Assembly (NCBI GenBank): GCA_050084985.1
Contig: JBITNC010000001.1
Coordinates: 89,528,001 to 89,592,000, forward strand
Length of the DNA stretch: 64,000 nt
Direction of reading: 5' to 3'
Source of the DNA: Nageia nagi
Lineage: Eukaryota; Pinophyta
Under the pieces are notes generated by a model that was given only the letters and a program-made list of their open reading frames with translations, was not told where the DNA came from and did not search any database. Both the position numbers and the translations under genes were made by a program. This document shows, piece after piece, positions 58,278 through 64,000 of the stretch. The stretch's first letter is position 1. Every line of letters begins with the position of its first letter.

Positions 58278-59470
58278 GGTGAGTTTCCTAAAGCATCACG
58301 AAGTGAGAATCAACTCAAAAGCAAATAATACAGATGATGATGAACTAACAAGATGATACAAGACCACATGACAAGATGAGGAGACGATGTTGATGACACA
58401 ATGAGACAATAATGATCAATGATTAATGATGTATTGCTAACATGTAGGGTGATGTGGTGGTATGCAAACTTGCCACATGCTATGGGACAAATGCTAGATG
58501 CTATTAAAGACATGGTCAATGTAGAGATGACCAAGCTAAATGATTATGCTAAAATGCTTGGGACTCAAGGTGAGTCCTACTTAAAAATATGATTGTGCTA
58601 CCAAAAGAAAAATTTACCCCATGTTGAATGGAAAGCAAAGCAACAGCAATGGTAGAAATGACCCTATTATGACATGATAATGATGATGATGATCTTTCCC
58701 TGTGTTGAATAGAAAGTAAGATATGCAAAGGATAACTTTGCCCCATGTTTAATGGAAAGCAAAGAAGTAGATAAATGATCATGGTGCTTTGACATGATAA
58801 GTTGATACGATGGGACTAACCACATGACATGGATTGGTTAGGATGAGAGCTAGTTTTAGCATATGATAGGCCATATAAGATCATCCTAATAAGACATATC
58901 ATGGTAGGACAAATGATATGACATGATAAATGATTCTGCTTTACCCCAATAGTTGAAGGGTGACTATGATACAATTGGGATGAGAGAAACTTATGGTGTA
59001 CAACATACTATATAAGATCATCTTGAACAAAGCGTTACAATGGGACAATCACACCATAATAAACTATGATACATTATTTTTACCTAATGATCGAGAATGG
59101 GACCAATTTGATAAGCATATTAATGTAATCTACCTAAGCTAAGCTAACATAATTTAAATGCAAAAAGGGAAATAATTTCTGCTTTGCCCTAGCAGTTAAA
59201 GGGTGATTAACTTTTGCTTTGCCCTAGTAGTTGAAGGGATGTTACTCTACTTTGTCCCAGCAATTGAAGGGAGATGACAATAAGACATAGTTTAGCCATT
59301 GATAAATTGTTGATTGATTGAACATGATACAATAAGCTTGAAGACAAATGAGACAAAGACAAAAGATGGTGATGGTGGAAGATGAGTGATTGTTGTCCTA
59401 CCCTATAGTCTCCATTATTGGATAACTACCAAAGGAGGAATAGGCTCTAGTATCAACTCCCATGGGTGAC
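58278..59470 (-). repeat. 3' region of a gag-only gypsy element, inverted relative to 34660-36978
   Basis: Contains CCCCATGTTGAATGGAAAGCAAAG-type words at 58617, 58695 and 58741 and a different word TTTGCCCTAGCAGTTGAAGGG-type at 58950, 59190, 59220 and 59255. The end 59400-59460 matches 34660-34700 inverted. Confidence 0.6.
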
Positions 59471-59479
59471 AAGATATGC

Positions 59480-59910
59480 AAGATAGACAATGATGAGAAG
59501 ATGGTTATCAAAAGATAATGATAAATGACCATGATGGGGTAGAAGCCATCGAATGACCAAGATAAGGATTACAGTTGGGAGTGATTACAATTGAATGACA
59601 TAGATTATGACCAAAAGCAGGATTGAAATAACCACATGACAAAGATAATGATCAAAGATGGGATAAACTATCAAAGGATAGGGATCATGATCATGAGTGG
59701 ACCAAAAATGACTAGATGACAAATTCTATGATCAAGTATGAGATATAAGTGACTAGAATAACAAAGGCTACAATGATGGTTAGATAGAAATGACTAGATG
59801 ACAAGGACTATGATCACAGGTGGGACTAAAACAATCACATAACAAAGGTTATAATGACTATTAGATATAAATGACCAATGACAGAGGATAAGATCATGGC
59901 AAGATAACTA
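59480..59910. repeat. Tandem array, about 55-bp unit
   Basis: About eight variants of TGACTAGATGACAAAGGCTA plus ATGATCA plus GGGA-type text. Diverged but regular. Confidence 0.7.
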
Positions 59911-59924
59911 CGATTAAGATTGAC

Positions 59925-60115
59925 TAACAAGAAAAGGCTTAAGAATTGATCGATAGATGGAAAACAACTTAAGACTTGAAAAGATGACTAGATGTGATTT
60001 AAGACTTGATAATATGATTAGACTTGATTTAAGGCTTACTAGACAATGTTTTAAAGCTTGAGAAAATGACTAGATGACTTTAAAGCTTGATAGGATGATT
60101 GGACGATGATAAGAT
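59925..60115. repeat. Tandem array, about 40-bp unit
   Basis: About five variants of TTAAGACTTGATAAGATGAC plus TAGATG. It directly follows the 55-bp array and shares the word GATGACTAGATG with it. Confidence 0.65.
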
Positions 60116-60918
60116 AATGGATTGATTAAATCTAAATTCAACTAGTTGACTAATCTACTAACCAACATGGTGATTAGGGATAGGATAATGACAAGCAGAC
60201 TGAAAGAAGACGCTGATATGCAAGAAATAGCTAAGACTAAAAATGTTATCGATCACATGAATGCAATCAAATTAGATGATGGCTTAACAAAGTTAAAAAT
60301 GATGATAAAAAGAGATGACATTATTCATGAAGGGAAAAAAGAATGATACTCCAAACAACAAAGATATAACAAGTGACAAGATGAGATGAAGATAAATGAT
60401 CAAACAAAATAAATCAAACATTATAGTGTGATAGAGATAATAGAACAGATATGAAAATAATCCACATGATAAAATACAATAAAAGATTACTGAATACAAA
60501 ATAACATAAATGATGATAAAATTCATCCATACTAAGAGAAGAGTGGAAGAAAGAAAAAAAGTTACATTAACATTGATAAAAGGTTCCACCAACATGCCCA
60601 AGTGGATAGCCAAAAAGATGAAAAATAAATACAATTAGGCAAAAATGCCTATAGTGATGCTAAAGAAAATTCTGGTAATAGGCTCAAGTGGATAATCGAA
60701 CAAAAGACAAAGATAAAGACCATGCTGACAACTATGCTAAAGACTATGTTGAACCATCGATGGGGTCAAGAGAGCTAGAAGTGGAGTTCTCAAGTTCAGA
60801 GGTTGGTGAGCTCGGAGGGTTGACAGGTGAGCTTGGCTGATTAAAGAGAGTCACATGCATGATGGGTGGAAAGTGGCACAAGATGTTGGAATATGGGTAG
60901 AATACCCACTGATTATCT
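60116..60918. other. Unassigned internal sequence
   Basis: AAGTGGATAGCC-like words occur at 60599 and 60688 and again near 61700. No gene assigned. Confidence 0.35.
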
Positions 60919-61233
60919 TTATGAACTAGCTATGTTGGAAAGGTAGACTCCCAATGAAGGTCGCATCACCAAATTATGTGCATAATAATGAATAGATGAT
61001 AGCCCTCCTGAGGATGCAGCACTAAAGGACCCATAAACTCCAAGAAGTAGAAGACCAACATATCCCATAGACACTAAAGGATGACATTCCACATCCATTT
61101 TAGGTGATAGATAATATCTAAGATAAGACGTAGATGGTCTACGTTGTCCAATCAATGAACGAATAAAGTCATGTATCAATGAGGGAAGTGATCTTTCTAA
61201 ATACAGATGATGTTCTGATAAAGAGAGATCCAT
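60919..61233 (-). other. Unrecognised protein-like open frame, 104 codons
   Basis: Reads MDLSLSEHHLYLERSLPSLI and later GQRRPSTSYLRYYLSPKMDV, ECHPLVSMGYVGLLLLGVYG. Composition is mixed and protein-like rather than repeat-driven, and the region is less AT-rich than its neighbours. It lies in the position of an extra frame of the minus-strand gypsy element ending at 58262. I do not recognise a family. Confidence 0.3.
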
Positions 61234-61715
61234 AGAGAAGTGCAGGTATGATGAATGACACGATCACGAATGTGGCTGTGCAAGACCTCCTAAGGGAGAT
61301 GAGGATCAAGATCATCAAAGAGGACTCCGTTCATGATCAAGATGAAGTAGGATAGAAGAAAGGGAGGGAATGATAGAGGATGTAAAGAACCCATCAGAGC
61401 TTCTTGAAAAGACTAAAAATAATGCAAGAGACAACACAAGGGAAGATGAAGATATAATAACACAAAGTGATTTGGATCATCAATTATAAGCAAGATCAGA
61501 TGAAGCAAATCGAAAGATAAAGATGAATAGACTACACGCTTGACTATTTGACTAAACAGTCAAGGAAAATAAAAGGCAATAACATGAACACGGATATATG
61601 ATAAGAAATAATGGTGATTTTTATTAAAAATAAAGCAAGATTTCCATCGACAAGCTCGGATGGGTAGCAAATACGAAAAGAAAGATTCCCACTCACAAGC
61701 CCAGTGGATAGCCAC
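61234..61715. other. Unassigned sequence up to the copia insertion
   Basis: AT-rich, with no domain seen. It ends with CCAGTGGATAGCCAC, into which the copia copy C inserted. Confidence 0.35.
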
Positions 61716-62216
61716 TGTTGGAATGTATAATGCATTATTGTAAAGGTTTGTATTAATCCTCTTTGTAAATTCACTAATACTTAAGGGTATCATTAGATAC
61801 CTTAAATATTTAAGTGAATATGATAATGTAATTTGTCCTACAATCTATGTCATGAGCATGCCCCTTGGGTAAAAGGGAGTGCATGTCATACCTTTGTACA
61901 TTAGGTAAAAGGGTGATCCAAAGAAGAATTTTGACCTATAAATAAAAGGCTCCCTCTTTGTTTTTAGATACCAATTTGTGGAGTAAAGTTATGCTATAGA
62001 ATAGTGTTTAAGAGCTGAGATTAAGAGATTTGTAAGAGTTCATATTTGTGAATGAAGTGAGATCTAGTTAGTGGATGTACTCCTAGTTAGAGGAACCACT
62101 TTATCTCTTGAGTTATCTTTGTGAGATTGTGTTATTTGATTCGGTTAGATGTGAGTTTGAGATTTCATAAGATCTTGGTAATTTAGGGTTGTTTATATTA
62201 TATTGCACACCCTTCA
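61716..62216 (+). repeat. 5' LTR of copia element (copy C, 501 bp)
   Basis: Starts TGTTGGAATGTATAATGC and ends CCTTCA; same family as 4990-5488. It is followed two bases later by a primer site, so this is a 5' LTR of an element running past the window end. Left flank GCCAC (61711-61715) is the candidate target duplication. Confidence 0.92.
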
Positions 62217-62218
62217 AT

Positions 62219-62233
62219 TGGTATCAGAGCTCC
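62219..62233 (+). other. Primer-binding site, initiator Met tRNA
   Basis: TGGTATCAGAGCTCC; the first twelve bases are the standard copia primer site. Confidence 0.93.
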
Positions 62234-64000
62234 TTGGAGGCTCCTCTTCACATCCTTGGTGTTGAGGCTCTTCTCCTACAACTTGGAGGTCCTCATTCTT
62301 AATTCTTCACTCCATTGAGAGGTAAAAGTATTTCAAAGTATAATCTTACTTCTCTTTATTCTGGATAACTAACATATTTTTTGTGTTATTTTAATCCTTA
62401 TTTATGACAAAATTTGCTTAAAATAGCAATATATTTTGTTGCATTTTTTTTATATACTAACATGTCTTATTGTTAGTTGCAATTTTTTAAATTACCTATT
62501 ATATTGCTATAATTTTGCATATTCTTAATTTTTGAAGGTTTTTATTATGTATATCAAAAGTTTTAGTAAAAAATAATAAATATATTTTTTTCCTTCAAAT
62601 TTAATGCAAAATTTCAATAGAGAGGGTTAGTGAACAAAATTGCAATTCCTTCATTTCAATAGTTCTAAACTATTTTATGTTGAAATAAAAGAATTTTTTA
62701 TTATTTTCTAAATCTCTTTAGAAATAAATATAGAAAGTTTTTTTATAATAAAAAAAAATTTATTATCAATATTTTGGGTGGCTCCTTTTGAAACATTAAT
62801 TTTTTTTAAAACAACGCTGCTTGCTAAAACCATTATGGCCCGTCTGAAATCATTGTGGATTAAGTGTGAGCTATCTACCTTGTGCAGGCTTTTGGTTCCT
62901 CCATCCTGGGAACTCAACATCTCACCTTTGCCTATGCTCAGATTTTTTTTCCTTGGCCCATTGCGTCTCTCTCCTCTCCTCTCCATAGCCCTCCCTCCTG
63001 CCTTAGCACCTCCTTCAGTCCTTCTCAACTGTGTGTCAGTTGGTTTTAATGGGAATCAATCACAGTAAGCTCTACCTCTCACCTTAGCACCTCCCTTAGT
63101 CCTTCTCAACTACACGTCAGTCTCCTCTCATACGCGACTCCTGATGGCTTTCCCTTTTAAACGTACTCGCAATTTGCTACAAAGTGCACAACCAACTGGC
63201 CCTCGTTGCACAATTTGTGGTAGTCAGCCCTCACTGCCTCCCTTTTAATGACTTACCAATCCTTTTTCGTTGGTGCATTAAATTTTTTACTATTGCTTGC
63301 AAGAAATTTTTTATTAAATGACCTCAAATTCTTCAAAATGTCACTCCAAATTGAAAGCATTGTAATCATGTGTATCAACATGTCCATCATGAATTTCTTT
63401 TAAAATTGCTTTAGAGTGAGTAGATGGACAAAAATGCATTAATGGTTAAGTAAGATATCTCCATTCCTCTTAAACACCATTTTTTTGAAACATGTGGTGA
63501 GTTCTCTAAATGTTAAATTTTTAATTGCTAAACCTTTTTTTTTTGCATTTTAGAAGGTTAAAATATTTAAAATAAAAATAACATAGTGTTATTTTCTTAA
63601 ATGTTAAGGGGGACATTTTTTTTCCTTGAAATGCAATTGTTTTAGCATTTATTACAATAAAGATACTAGAACAAAATTCTTAGCTTTTTTAGGTAAGCTA
63701 ATAATTTTTTGGTATCTATTGAACAAAGGAAAATTTTATGTTTTACTTAAAAATATTAGAATTTCTTTATGGATGCATGACTACATTTTTGATACCTCTC
63801 TAAGCATTCAATTTTTTATGCAAGTTAACTTATGCAAATTTATAGGATGATGAATGCTTCTTCTTCTTATTTTTTTTTTAAATGCAATACTATGAATGCA
63901 AGCTTATGCCTCCTTAAAGTTTTGAAGTTAACATTATGCAAATGATGCATGAGTATTTATATTTTTTTAGCAAATTATTAGGTTAAATGATGTATGATTA
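62234..64000 (+). mobile_element. Leader of copia element C, gag not reached
   Basis: 1.77 kb of mostly AT-rich sequence with no Gag similarity. A GC-richer patch at 62830-63260 is unlike its surroundings. It contains a direct duplication (CCTTAGCACCTCC...CTTCTCAACT) at 63001 and 63082, 81 bp apart. The patch may be a nested insertion. Confidence 0.5.

Overview
This window is a plant repeat landscape. I found no host housekeeping gene, rRNA, tRNA or CRISPR array. Almost everything recognisable is a transposable element: Ty1/copia, Ty3/gypsy, LINE or CACTA. Most copies are decayed, AT-rich and nested or rearranged. Primer-binding sites for plant tRNAs, a plant mobile domain (PMD) protein, plant-type introns and Tat-like 3' tandem repeats point to a seed plant with a large repeat-filled genome. 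A gymnosperm would fit, but the species cannot be read from the sequence.

Layout: 1-5488 is the 3' part of a decayed copia element (gag, protease, integrase, RT, RNase H, polypurine tract, 499-bp 3' LTR). 5489-7834 is old sequence with a very degenerate tandem repeat. 7840-15825 is a complete, young LTR retrotransposon on the minus strand: two 856-bp LTRs with six differences, a perfect 5-bp target duplication GTAGG, a tRNA-Trp primer site, one intact gag and no pol. On its opposite strand it carries an intron-containing PMD gene, three tandem arrays, and clusters of GC-rich palindromes spaced about 30 bp. 17-26.2 kb is a very old gypsy copy holding a clean 1.08-kb CACTA element. 26.2-37.8 kb is a mosaic of related LTR pieces and gag fragments of a second gag-only gypsy type, interrupted by a copia solo LTR with target duplication ACATC. 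37781-43937 is a minus-strand gypsy element with 1.16-kb LTRs, whose integrase core has been deleted in frame. 44.4-48.9 kb holds duplicated LINE endonuclease and RT remnants. 51.6-61.7 kb holds more gypsy LTR, PPT, protease and 3' tandem-repeat fragments, mostly on the minus strand. 61716 to the end is the 5' LTR, primer site and leader of another copia copy.

The most interesting object is the 8-kb element at 7840-15825. It combines a Gag-only retrotransposon, an independently promoted antisense PMD gene, and a repeated palindrome present in both LTRs and on both sides of that gene. A possible reading, which is inference, is that the PMD protein or a host factor acts on these palindromes to control silencing or expression of the element.
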